From positions 142,706,351 through 142,770,350 of the forward strand of contig OX578133.1 in assembly GCA_951213105.1 (NCBI GenBank): a DNA stretch of 64,000 nt. Direction: 5' to 3'. Positions 1 through 8,655 of the stretch are shown here, one piece after another (positions within the stretch are counted from its first letter, which is position 1; every line of letters starts with the position of its first letter). The notes beneath the pieces were generated by a model. The model had not been told where the DNA came from. It saw only the letters and a list, made by a program, of their open reading frames with translations, and did no database searches. The DNA is from Amaurobius ferox (lineage: Eukaryota; Arthropoda; Arachnida; Araneae; Amaurobiidae). The position numbers were made by a program, and so were the translations under genes.

Positions 1-2
1 AT

Positions 3-215
3 CTTGCATTAAAAATAGCAGAAAGGAAAGAAGAATATAGACATTGTTATAATTTTTATAAAGAACTTATTAATTCGTTTAAAGCTAAGGGTATGACAGA
101 AGAAGTAATTTATATGCGAGAAAAGGATTTCATAAAAAGTTTAAAATTTAATCCAGTTGAAAAATATGTAAAACAAATGCAATTGAATGGATATAAATTT
201 ATTCATCCAAAATAA
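3..215 (+). CDS. Partial unknown gene of the polinton/adintovirus element (C-terminal 70 residues)
   Basis: An open frame enters from the left edge of the window and ends with TAA at 213-215, directly abutting the ATG of the next gene at 216. The visible 70 residues are rich in Lys, Glu, Tyr and Asn and end in HPK. I recognise no domain. Tight packing on the same strand as the downstream virus-like genes makes it part of the same integrated element. Its start and function cannot be judged from this fragment. It could be a structural or minor virion protein, but that is only a guess from position. Confidence 0.55.
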   Translation, partial: LALKIAERKEEYRHCYNFYKELINSFKAKGMTEEVIYMREKDFIKSLKFNPVEKYVKQMQLNGYKFIHPK

Positions 216-623
216 ATGAAAGGTGGTGATATTGTTGGATGGTTACAAGATAAAATAAATCCTCCAGAAATGCATTTACCAGGATATCAATATTGTGGTT
301 CATTTACAAAATTAGAAAAAATATTAAAAAGAGGTGATCCTGGAATAAATAGAGTTGATAAAGCTTGTAAAAAACATGATATTGAATACAATAAAACAAA
401 AGATACAAAAAAGAGACATGTTGCTGATCAAGAATTAATAGATGATTTAAATGCAATACAAGATCCAACATTTCGAGAAAGAATAGATAGAGGATTGTTT
501 ATTAAACCTATTATTAAAGCTAAAATAAATACGGGGTTAGGAATTTCTACTTCTATAAACATGTATTGTGTCAAGTGCAAAAAGAAAACCGAAACTAAAA
601 ATTATCATGAAACCTACTTCTAA
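216..623 (+). CDS. Phospholipase A2-like protein (parvovirus VP1-type PLA2 domain), adintovirus/polinton
   Basis: The ATG at 216 follows the previous stop without a gap. Residues about 20-75 match the parvovirus-type phospholipase A2 fold: LPGYQYCGS near residue 21, then GDPGINRVDKACKKHDIEY (residues 40-58) with the catalytic His-Asp pair at 54-55, then an AD-x-x-L helix. In parvoviruses and adintoviruses such domains act on membrane lipids during entry; here the role is inferred from family. The frame does not stop at the expected end of this protein. It runs in frame into a zinc-ribbon sequence starting at ATG 561 and stops at 621-623, so the last ~21 residues belong to the next gene. The PLA2 part shows no internal break. 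Confidence 0.8.
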   Translation: MKGGDIVGWLQDKINPPEMHLPGYQYCGSFTKLEKILKRGDPGINRVDKACKKHDIEYNKTKDTKKRHVADQELIDDLNAIQDPTFRERIDRGLFIKPIIKAKINTGLGISTSINMYCVKCKKKTETKNYHETYF

Positions 624-687
624 AAATAATAAACCAGTTGGTAAAGGTATTTTTACAATTTGTGGTAGTAAAAAAATCCTTTTTTAG
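561..687 (+). pseudogene. Broken small zinc-ribbon gene (DUF5679-like)
   Basis: ATG 561 begins MYCVKCKKKTETKN, which looks like the start of the small DUF5679-type zinc-ribbon proteins often found in adintoviruses and polintons. The first frame stops at 621-623. The expected C-terminal half (KGIFTICGSKK) continues in another frame and ends with TAG at 685-687, so a one-base shift lies around 590-606. The second metal-binding pair is also incomplete: where CPxCG would be expected the sequence reads TICG. The gene is therefore decayed. It sits between the PLA2-like gene, with which it shares a frame, and the integrase. The family assignment rests on the CVKC-K motif and gene position only. Confidence 0.6.
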
Positions 688-1708
688 GATTAAAGAGTTA
701 AAAGAGACATATTATAATCCAGAAACAGGTTATTGTGGTATTCAAGAATTGAAAAAAAAAACAGGGTTACCTAATGTTGAAGAATTTTTACATGAACAAG
801 ATGTATATACTAGATATAAACCTGTCATTCGTAAATTTAAAAGAAAGAGAGTTTATGTTCCAAACAGTAATAATCAATTTGACGCTGATTTGTTATTTAT
901 AAAAAATTATAGCAAATATAACGATGGAACTAATTATTTGTTAACAGTTATAGATGCTTTTAATAAAAATGCTTAGGCTTTCCCTATAAAAAGAAAAACA
1001 TCTGAAGAAGTCGTACAAGGTTTCAAACAAGTTTTTAAAAAAAGAAAGCCAAAATTCATTTTGACAGATGAAGGTACTGAATTTACAGGAAAAGTTACAC
1101 AAAAATTATTCAAAGATAATAATATACATTGGTTTACGACTTGTAATAAAGAAATAAAATCTGCAATAGCTGAGAGAATTAATAGAAGTATAAGAGAAAA
1201 AATTATAAAATATATGCATGCTAACAATACTAAAAGATATATTGATGTATTACCTAAATTACTTAAAAATTATAACAATTCATATCATAGATCAATAAAA
1301 ATGACACCCGTTGAGGCTAGTCGAGACGAAAATGAATCTCAAGATTATAAAAATTTATATACGAAAAAGATCATAAAAAACCTAAATTTAAGATAGGGGA
1401 TAGTGTTAGAATATCAACAATTAAAAATACATTCAGGAAAGTAGATGATTCTACATATACTGAAGAGATTTTTATATATAGTATCTGAAGTATTAAAAAC
1501 AGATCCTATTACTTATCGATTAAAAGATTTAAACAGTAAAGAAATTGAAGGAACTTTTTATGAAAATGAAATGGTAAAATATAATAAAAAAGATGATGTA
1601 TATAAAATTGAAAAAATCATAAAAAAGAAAGGAAATAAATATTTTGTAAAATGGTTAGGATATCCAGATGAATTTAATAGTTGGACATCTGATTTATATG
1701 ATGTTTAA
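677..1708 (+). pseudogene. Broken polinton/adintovirus integrase (rve family) with C-terminal chromodomain
   Basis: This is the retrovirus-like DDE integrase used by polintons and adintoviruses to insert into host DNA. Visible parts in order are an N-terminal region (YYNPETGYCGIQELKK), the first catalytic Asp (FDADLLFI), a second Asp (FILTDEGTEF), the Glu region (SAIAERINRSIREK), and a chromodomain near the end (YKIEKIIKKKG then YFVKWLGYP and NSW). Three lesions are visible. An in-frame TAG at 974-976 sits where the family normally has Trp (AWAFPI), consistent with TGG to TAG. The frame shifts by one base near 1370-1380 and back near 1470-1480. The true start is unclear because the upstream gene runs up to it. 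With these breaks it cannot give a full-length protein. Confidence 0.85.
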
Positions 1709-1936
1709 ATTATGATGTGTATAGGAGCATCTTTATCATCATTAGAAATCTAAGAATATATATGAGTTGAAATGTCTTTATAAAGTGGTCCCCCAGATCT
1801 GGGGGGAGCATATTTATCATCTTTGAAAAGTTTAATTGATGTCATGATTTCAACTATATTTATTAGTGAATCAGGAATATAAGATTGATAGTTTAGAAAA
1901 TAAAAGCTGTTATTAATAAGATTTCGTAGTAAATAA
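1709..1936 (+). other. Intergenic spacer after the integrase
   Basis: No open frame worth calling. It contains a GC palindrome (listed separately) in otherwise AT-rich sequence and ends with the AAATAAATG context of the next gene. Confidence 0.6.
1789..1806. terminator. GC-rich perfect palindrome downstream of the integrase
   Basis: CCCCCAGATCTGGGGG at 1790-1805 is a perfect 16-base palindrome, extended by one G-T pair. It stands out sharply against AT-rich flanks and lies about 80 bases after the integrase stop. A transcript 3'-end hairpin is the simplest reading; this is inferred from position and strength. Confidence 0.5.
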
Positions 1937-2358
1937 ATGAATGTTAACTTCTTCGATGGTGTTGAAATGGTTGAATCGATTGATATTTCAGATAATGAAG
2001 TTTCAGATAATGAAATTTTAGATAAAACATATAATTTAAAGATGAAATTAATGTATTCAGATGATGAATATTTTTATATTATAGATTACGAGAGTTTAAA
2101 ACAAAGAAATAAAAGTAGAATTAGTTATTTTAATCGAATAAAAAGGAGGTATGATATATTACTCAAGAAGTTGAGGAAATGCTTTTAAAATTTTTAGATT
2201 TTATGTATTATAAGAAATCAGTTAATTATTATTATTTTATGAAAAAGATTTGTGATTTTTTTGAAATTGAAAATAATATAAAGGTTCAAAGACTTTTTTA
2301 TAAAGTCAAAAAGGAATATGAAAAAATCTGGAATGATTTCAGTGAAATCCCTTTATAA
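1937..2358 (+). pseudogene. Unknown small gene of the element, split by a frameshift
   Basis: ATG 1937 (context AAATAAATG) opens a frame of 83 residues with an acidic, Ser/Asp/Glu-rich N-terminus (SIDISDNEVSDNEILDK) and a basic end. Around 2150-2160 the coding signal moves to another frame, which continues with hydrophobic and aromatic residues (LLKFLDFMYYKK, then a Lys-rich helix-like stretch) to TAA at 2356-2358. The whole would be about 140 residues. The next gene starts 17 bases later. I do not recognise a family. The reading that both frames are one gene rests on continuous AT-rich coding character and gene spacing, not on homology. Confidence 0.45.
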
Positions 2359-2374
2359 AAATAAATCGTAATAA

Positions 2375-2605
2375 ATGGATGTGACTAGAATATGCACACA
2401 CTGTAAGATTATAAAACCAATAGATGATTTCTATAAACATCGTAATTATGGTAAATTTAATCATGACTGTATTTGTAAAATTTGTAAATCTAAGATTAGT
2501 TATACAAAATATAATTGTGAATGTGGAAAACAGTATACATATCTTTATAAACAAAGACATTTGAGAAGTAATTATCATATCAAGCGAGTTGTGAAAAGTA
2601 TTTAA
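2375..2605 (+). CDS. Small zinc-finger protein
   Basis: The gene has 76 codons and ATG in the context AATAAATG. It begins with CTHCKIIKPIDDFYKHRNYG, resembling the treble-clef/zinc-ribbon seen before HNH nucleases (CxxC-x-x-KP-x-x-x-FY). A second pair follows (CICKICKSK), then CECGKQY and a C-terminal H-x-R-S-N-Y-H motif like half of a C2H2 finger. This gives up to four Cys pairs, so it probably binds zinc and nucleic acid. No HNH catalytic residues are present in this short protein. It lies between the small unknown gene and the polymerase block on the same strand and appears intact. A regulatory or DNA-binding role in the element is inferred. Confidence 0.6.
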   Translation: MDVTRICTHCKIIKPIDDFYKHRNYGKFNHDCICKICKSKISYTKYNCECGKQYTYLYKQRHLRSNYHIKRVVKSI

Positions 2606-2623
2606 AAAAATATTTCCTAATAA

Positions 2624-3156
2624 ATGGATATGCAACTGAGAACAAAGACTATTAATGAACTTAGAAAAGTAGTAAAACAATTGAATATTAAACAATCTAA
2701 AGGCTGTAAGAAGGACTATTTAATTAGATTATTAATTAAATATATCAGAAAAACTGTTTTAGTAGATTTATTAAATTTAGATATATCAAAATACTTGGAT
2801 AAAAAAAAAAAAAGAAAATATTTATTGAAAAACCTGAAAAACGTAATAAAATTAAAAAGGTTTTTGATTCTTTTAGTTTAAGATTTGATAAAAATATTAA
2901 TGATTTTAAATCTGAAATTTTCTTTCCTGAAGAAAAGTTACTAGAAAAAAATCTTGAAAAGTTATTTACAGAAGATAGAAAATGTCGTATATGCAGTAAA
3001 TATTACAAAACTGAAGATAAAGAAAAACATATAAAGAAAGACTTAATGATTAAAAGATCAAAACAAAAGAGAAAATGTATTATTTGCGGTATATATTATA
3101 AACATTTAGAAAATCACATATCAAGTCGAAAACATAAAAAAAGCATTATTAAATGA
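2624..3156 (+). pseudogene. SAP-like plus zinc-finger region, broken; own gene or N-terminus of the polymerase
   Basis: ATG 2624 (context AATAAATG) starts a basic segment whose residues about 8-42 look like a SAP-type DNA-binding helix pair (TINELRKVVKQLNIKQSKG then KKDYLIRLLIKYI). A run of twelve A at about 2806-2817 marks a frameshift: the first frame ends at 2881, and another continues with Lys-rich sequence, a CRICSKYYKTEDKEKH finger and a second finger (CIICGIYYKHLENH), stopping with TGA at 3154-3156. A further shift in the A-run near 3136-3142 would lead straight into the polymerase frame. It may therefore be the N-terminal part of the polymerase rather than a separate gene. SAP similarity is weak; the zinc-finger pattern is clear. 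Confidence 0.5.
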
Positions 3157-6100
3157 TGAAGGTAATGTAGAAATTAAGGAATATGAAACTGCTTATAAAT
3201 CTATATTAAGATCATATAGAATTAATAATTGTAATAATATTAAAATCCCTCTAGAATTTTTAGAAGAGAAAAGAAAGGTTGTAATAGAAAAAATAAAGCA
3301 AATTATGAAAGAATTTAATGGAATAAAGGTAAATTTTAAATTGTTTTGTTTGTATATATTGAATGAAGAAATTCAAGAATTTACATTCAAAACTGAGAAT
3401 CAAATTATATTAAGATCTAATGATTTACATACTTTTTATGATTATGTTATTGACAAATTTATAAATGAATCTGATGAGTTTATATCTAAAGGATCTGGTT
3501 GGACTCTTGAAGAAATTAAATTTTTGGAATTGACAATAAATAAGTATCAATCCTTGTGAGGATCAAGTTATATTGATTTACCTGAAAACATTAAATCTAA
3601 ACAAGCTATAATAAATGTAAAAAATAAAGATAATAAATGTTTTATGTGGTCTATATTATCAGCAATTCATCCTGTAAAAAAAGATCCTCAAAGAGTTTCA
3701 AAATATGAACAATTTAAAGATGAATTAAATTTTAAAGGTATTGATTTTGCTGTTTCATTAGACAATATTACGAAATTTAAAAAACTAAATAATACATCTG
3801 TAAATGTTTATAGTTATGATGGTTCAATTTATCCACTTAGAATAACTAACAATAAATTAGAAAAACATGTAAACTTGTTTTATATGAAAGATGAAAAAAA
3901 TGATCATTATTGTTGGATTAAAAATATGAATAGTTTGATCTGATCACAAATTACTAATAATCATATATTTTGATGTGATAGATGTTTAAATCATTTTCAT
4001 TCTGAGGAAAGATTAAAGATATATGTGGAATACTGTAAAGAGAAAGAAGCTGTCACAATTAATATGCCTAAAAAAGATGAAGTTATTCAATTTAAAAATC
4101 ATGAAAGAAAAATGAGAGTACCATATACTATATATGCTGATTTTGAATCTCTCTTACCTGAAATTGATACACGTGAGCAAGATCAAACTAAATCATATAC
4201 AGTGAAATATCAAAAACATGTAGCAGATGCATTTTGTTATTATATCAAATATGAAAATGAATACTTTAAACCTCCTGTTGTTTATAGAGGACCTGATACA
4301 ATCAAAAAGTTTGTATCTATGTTAAAAGAAGACACTCTTAAAATTGAAAAATTTATAGAAGAAAAAACTAAAAAGTATGAAAGTATCAAATCAATGATAG
4401 AGTTCGATGAAAATCATTATAAAAGAACTAATATATGTCATATATGTGAAAAACAAATTTTAAATGATGAAAAAGTAATTGATCACTGTCACATAACTGG
4501 AAAATATAGGGGTCCTGCTCATAATGTTTGTAATTTAAATTATCAAATTCCAAAATTTATTCCAGTAAAAATCCATAATTTAACAGGTTATGATTCTCAT
4601 TTGTTTATAAAAGAACTTGGATTTGATAAATAAAAAAAATAGATGCTATATCTAATACTGAAGAAAAATATATATCTTTCAGCAAAAAAATAGGAGGTAT
4701 GAAATTGAGATTTATTGATTCATTTAAATTTATGTCTTGCAGTTTAGATAATTTATCAAAAAACTTGAGACCAGAGAATGAAATAAATAGATGTCCTCCA
4801 AAAATACGGAAAATGAAATATATTAAATACTTAAAATCAAAATTTAGAGAGACATCATTACATTTTCCTGATGATAAATTAGATCTCATTACAAGAAAAG
4901 GTGTATATCCTTATGATTATATGGATTCTAGAGATAAATACAAAGAAACAGAATTGCCTTCAAAAGGTAAATTTTATAATAAATTGAATGAATGTAATAT
5001 AACTGATGAAGAATATAAACATGCTCAACGTGTTTGGAAAGAATTTAATATAAAAAATTTAGGTGAATATACAGATTTATATGTCAAAACGGATGTATTA
5101 ATTTTAACAGATGTATTTGAAAATTTTAGAGATGTTTGTTTAAAATCTTATAAATTAGATCCAGATTGGTATTTTACTGCTCCTGGTATATCTTGGGATG
5201 CAATGTTAAAAATAACAAGAGTTAAATTAGATTTATTAAATAATTATAATATGATTCTCATGATAGAAAAAGGTTTAAGAGGAGGTGTTTCACAATGTTG
5301 TAATAGATATGGAAAAGCAAATAATAAATATATGAAAAATTATGATAATAGTAAAGAATCCAATTATTTAATGTATTTAGATGCTAATAATTTATATGGA
5401 TGGGCTATGAGTCAATATTTACCATATGGAGAATTTAAATGGTGTAATGATTATGAAATAAATTATGTTAAACGTGAAGTATATAACAATAAAATAAAAG
5501 GCGATTCAGAGAATGGATATATATTTGAAATTAGTTTAAGATATCCAAAAGAGTTACATGATTATCATTCAGATTTATCATTATGTCCTGAAAATAGAAT
5601 TCCTGAAAATTCGAAACAAGGTAAGTTATTAACAACTTTATACGATAAAGAGAAATATGTAGTTCATTATAGAGGTTTAAAACAATATTTGAAAATGGAT
5701 TTAAAGGTTGCTAGAGTACATAGAGTATTATAATTTAAACAATCGAATTGGTTGAAAAAATATATAGCTTTAAACACTGAAATGAGAAAGAAAGCTGCTA
5801 ATGATTTTGAGAAAGATTTTTATAAATTGATGAATAATTCAGTATTTGGAAAAACTATGGAAAATATAAGAAAACGAATCGATGTAAGATTATGTTGTAA
5901 TTATGATCAAGTTAAAAAATTAATTGCTAAACCTAATTTCAAATGTAGAACTATTTTTGATGAAAATTTGGTAGCTGTTCACATGAAAAAAACAAAACTA
6001 TATTTTAACAAACCGATTTATGTTGGAATGAGTATATTAGATTTATCTAAACATTTAATGTATGATTTTCATTATAATGTTATGAAACCGAGATATAAGG

Positions 6101-6669
6101 ATAATATTAAGTTATTATATATGGATACAGATAGTTTTAGATATGATATTAAAACAGATGACTTTTATGTAGAAATGAAGTCAATGATTGATTATTTCGA
6201 TACATCTGATTATCAAGTAAATAATCTATATAATATACCTAGATGTAATAAAAAAGTATTAGGTAAAATGAAAGATGAAATTAACGGTGTGATTATGGAA
6301 GAATTTGTAGGTTTAAGAGGTAAAATGTATTCAATAAGATTAGAAAAACAGAGTGTTGAAGAATACAATAATAATGTAGAAGATAAAGAAAACAATAAAA
6401 AATTTGAAACTAAGAAGTCTAAAGGAACTAAGACTAGTACCGTTAAAAACAGAATATCATTTGAAGATTATAAAGTCTGTTTATTGAATAAAAAAGATCA
6501 ATATAGAACACAGAATTTAATTAGAAGTAAGAAACATGAATTGTATTCAATTCAAGTGAATAAGATAGCTTTATCAGCAAAAGATGATAAAAGATTTATA
6601 TTAGAAGATGGCATGAATACTAGAGCTTTAGGACATTATAAAAATGTTTCTAAAAATAATTCTATATAA
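3122..6669 (+). pseudogene. Broken protein-primed family B DNA polymerase (polinton/adintovirus type)
   Basis: This enzyme replicates the element from a protein primer at its ends. The N-terminal region shows SGWTLEEI and YIDLPENIK blocks typical of polinton polymerases. Exo I is YADFES at about 4135-4150. A C-x-x-C...DHCHITGKYRG...H-x-x-CN module, like endonuclease VII, spans about 4435-4540. Exo II is NLTGYDSH near 4578. Motif A is YLDANNLYG at 5374-5400, motif B is NNSVFGKT near 5836 and motif C is YMDTDSF at 6118-6138. Lesions are in-frame TGA at 3557, 3941 and 3971, a one-base shift in the A-run at about 4631-4639, and TAA at 5731 where Lys is expected. The TGA at 3557 replaces an expected Arg, fitting CGA to TGA decay. 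All catalytic motifs remain readable. The stop at 6667-6669 abuts the next ATG. Confidence 0.9.
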
Positions 6670-6972
6670 ATGGAAGAGTTCAATAGACTGAGAGGTTATC
6701 CCAAAACGTTTAAATTAAATGATTTATATCCTGGGAAATATGATCTGATATCATTAAGAAAAATTAATACTAAATATGGAGATACAGTAATCGTAAAGTT
6801 AGATGTGGAAGTGGAAGAAAAAGAGTATTACCTTGCGAATAAACATGGAAAACTTTCTGATGAATCAATATATAAAATCAATAAAGGAAGATATATATTT
6901 AAGTATTCGGGTATGATAGATGATAAATACGAATATGAATTAGAGAAAAGCTTTATCATTTTTAAAGATTAA
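6670..6972 (+). CDS. Small conserved-looking protein of the polinton/adintovirus, function unknown
   Basis: The gene has 100 codons and starts immediately after the polymerase stop (TATAAATG). The protein has alternating beta-like segments, with a central INTKYGDTVIVKLDVEVEE block and a C-terminal GRYIFKYSGMIDD. I recall similar short proteins with a TKYG-x-x-V-x-V-x-L-D pattern in arthropod polinton-like loci. The pattern suggests a small beta-barrel such as an OB fold, possibly binding single-stranded DNA, but no hallmark residue proves it. It appears intact and is the last gene before a strong hairpin at 6986-7010. The OB-fold idea is an inference; the alternative is a plain hypothetical protein. 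Confidence 0.6.
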   Translation: MEEFNRLRGYPKTFKLNDLYPGKYDLISLRKINTKYGDTVIVKLDVEVEEKEYYLANKHGKLSDESIYKINKGRYIFKYSGMIDDKYEYELEKSFIIFKD

Positions 6973-6985
6973 TTGTATCATATTT

Positions 6986-7010
6986 AGGTGGGGGTAATGT
7001 TTCCCCACCT
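6986..7010 (+). terminator. Hairpin 14 bases after the last gene of the element
   Basis: An 8-bp stem AGGTGGGG (6986-6993) / CCCCACCT (7003-7010) with a 9-base loop lies just after the stop at 6970-6972. It is GC-rich in an AT-rich setting and resembles the palindrome after the integrase. A transcript 3'-end signal is inferred. Confidence 0.5.
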
Positions 7011-7138
7011 GAAAATTTATTATTATATATAGTATATTATTTGTCATTTCTTTTTTATCTTTCCTAAATTTAATTGATAATCTTTAGATTTTATATTCTT
7101 CTTTATATTTATCATAGTCTTTAAAAAAGATATCTGAG

Positions 7139-7159
7139 ACGATCCTATTTTGGGATCGT
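7139..7159. repeat. Short inverted repeat in the terminal region
   Basis: A 7-bp stem ACGATCC / GGATCGT with a 7-base T-rich loop, in the noncoding end of the element. Function unknown. Confidence 0.4.
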
Positions 7160-7225
7160 GTTATCTAAACTTGCCTCTTTTTTAATTTGACATATTTTTA
7201 TAATTATTTTTAATTTTATAAAAAA

Positions 7226-7560
7226 GTGGGCTTCCATTCATTTGGAGGTCCTCTTTTTTCACGCATTTATTTTAAATAATTCACTGTGAAATCATACTTT
7301 TAATATGTATAAGTCTAGCTTTTTAACTAAAAAAGTTCAGTAATTCACTGTTAAAAGGTATATATACACATTTTTAATATATTAGAGGACTTCCATTCAT
7401 TTGGAGGTCCTCTTTTTTCACGCATTTATTTCAAATAATTCACTGTGAAATCATACTTTTAATATGTATAGGTCTAGCTTTTTAACTAAAAAAGTTCAGT
7501 AATTCACTGTTAAAATTTGGTCTAAATGTAAAAAAAGGTATATATACACCTTTTTTAGCT
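7226..7560 (+). repeat. Two-copy 159-bp tandem repeat at the polinton end
   Basis: The block starting CTTCCATTCATTTGGAGG at 7231 recurs at 7390, giving a 159-bp period with only a few differences, including the following TTCACTGTGAAATCATAC and TTCAGTAATTCACTGTTAAA blocks. The second copy opens with a 10-bp hairpin (7385-7394 / 7403-7412, one G-T pair) followed by a T-run. After it, GCTATAAAATCATGTTTT occurs at about 7558 and again at about 7629. Such terminal arrays fit the noncoding end or terminal repeat of a polinton. The left end is not in the window, so a terminal inverted repeat cannot be confirmed. Confidence 0.6.
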
Positions 7561-7867
7561 ATAAAATCATGTTTTAATATTATAATGGATCGAGACCTTT
7601 TTTTTTTATATAAAAAGATAAAATAAGCTATAAAATCATGTTTTTAGTGTTAAAAATATATGTGCGCTCATGCGTGTGTATAGACACTACTCTTGAGGAA
7701 TAATGCCGTTCCTGCTTTTGAAACCGGTCGATATATTTAATTTTGTATTTTATGTTGCTTTTAATGAAGTTATTTTAATTTTTATTTGAAACTCTAGTGT
7801 TTGGTTTCTTGCGAACTCAATATACAGATATGCAGGGTTTCTACCAATAACAGTATAACGAAATGTC
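7561..7867. other. Edge zone of the polinton, no genes
   Basis: AT-rich sequence with the repeated GCTATAAAATCATG element and then apparently unrelated DNA from about 7.7 kb. I cannot place the exact element end or a target-site duplication. No open frame is supported. Confidence 0.4.
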
Positions 7868-8655
7868 TATCAGTGCATACTATAGTAAAGTTGTCATGCC
7901 AGATCGAATAAATTTAATCGCAGTGCCCCTAGCGGATAATTTCAAAAGATAGGCTAACAAGCTCGGCAATGAACTAAGATAGAAGAAAAATGTTAATTAC
8001 AAATTTGTAGAGGATTATCAAATTAGTAAAAATCGACGTCAGGAAGGAACGAAACGCGTACATGGAAGACAGTAAATACCTAAAAATATGTCATATCATC
8101 AGGGGTATACTTGCGATGCTGTAACACAGTGATACCTGTAATGCTTGTCAAAGCACGCGGTTATATTCTTCGTCGAATTCGAATATGCATTGTTGTTATC
8201 GAAGGGCATTTTGAACAGATTCAAACGCATGTAAGCGTTGTTTATTTTAGCGTTACCGAATATGGCAGCAGTTTATTGGCAGGTTGGTTGGTGTCGTGTC
8301 CCTAACATATTTTATTAAGGCAGAATGTGTGCACTGCTTCTGTTTAGTCAAAGACTCGGGGCACCAGAATGTAGAAGTCTGACTTCTGCCCCAATAAGAC
8401 ATCACAACATCCATGCCCGCAGGCGGGATTCGAACCCGCAATCTGGCAGCCGAGCCATCACGAGGAAATGCCTGCCTCATTGATCGCTCGGCCACCACAT
8501 CGGCGGCAGCAGTTTATTCATAAGCTTATTACGTGAAATAAATGTCTTCTGTAACAGTTTTATTGTCGATTGGTATTCATTAAGCAATGCTCTATACAAC
8601 TTCGTAACTGGAGTTTGTCGTCTATCCCTTTTCGCTGTCGAGTTTATTATTCCAT
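7868..8655 (+). repeat. Dispersed repeat family B, copy 1 (interrupted by a SINE)
   Basis: The sequence 7868-8277 plus 8519-8655 aligns block by block with 18826-19366. Shared landmarks are CTATAGTAAAGT, GCAGTGCCC followed by GGATAATTT, TGTCAAAG(C/T)ACG, GTAACAGTTTTAT and CAATGCTC near the right end. Copy 1 is split by the SINE at 8278-8504; copy 2 is not. No coding signal is seen, so the family looks non-autonomous or long dead. Confidence 0.7.
8278..8504 (-). mobile_element. Full-length tRNA-derived SINE (Ser/Leu-type head) with 14-bp target duplication
   Basis: On the minus strand the element begins with a tRNA-like head: a box A-like TGGCCGAGCG segment and a box B GGTTCGAATCC (plus-strand 8422-8437), with the long spacing of class II tRNAs. 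A body containing ATGGATGTTGTGATGTC follows, a stretch common to several arthropod SINEs. GGCAGCAGTTTATT occurs exactly at 8264-8277 and 8505-8518, a perfect 14-bp target-site duplication, so the insertion limits are known to the base. The host sequence is repeat family B. It needs LINE enzymes supplied elsewhere. Confidence 0.85.

Noticed and set aside
3557..3973. TGA as a sense codon (alternative genetic code) in the polymerase
   Set aside because: TAA and TAG stops and frameshifts also break the element, and the first TGA replaces an expected Arg rather than Trp, so decay explains it better.
7226..7560. CRISPR-like repeats
   Set aside because: Only two long tandem copies with no unique spacers, in a eukaryotic element end.
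8411..8504. Possible functional tRNA-Ser/Leu gene
   Set aside because: Box A and B are present, but the unit is joined to a SINE body and bounded by target duplications, so it is a SINE head.
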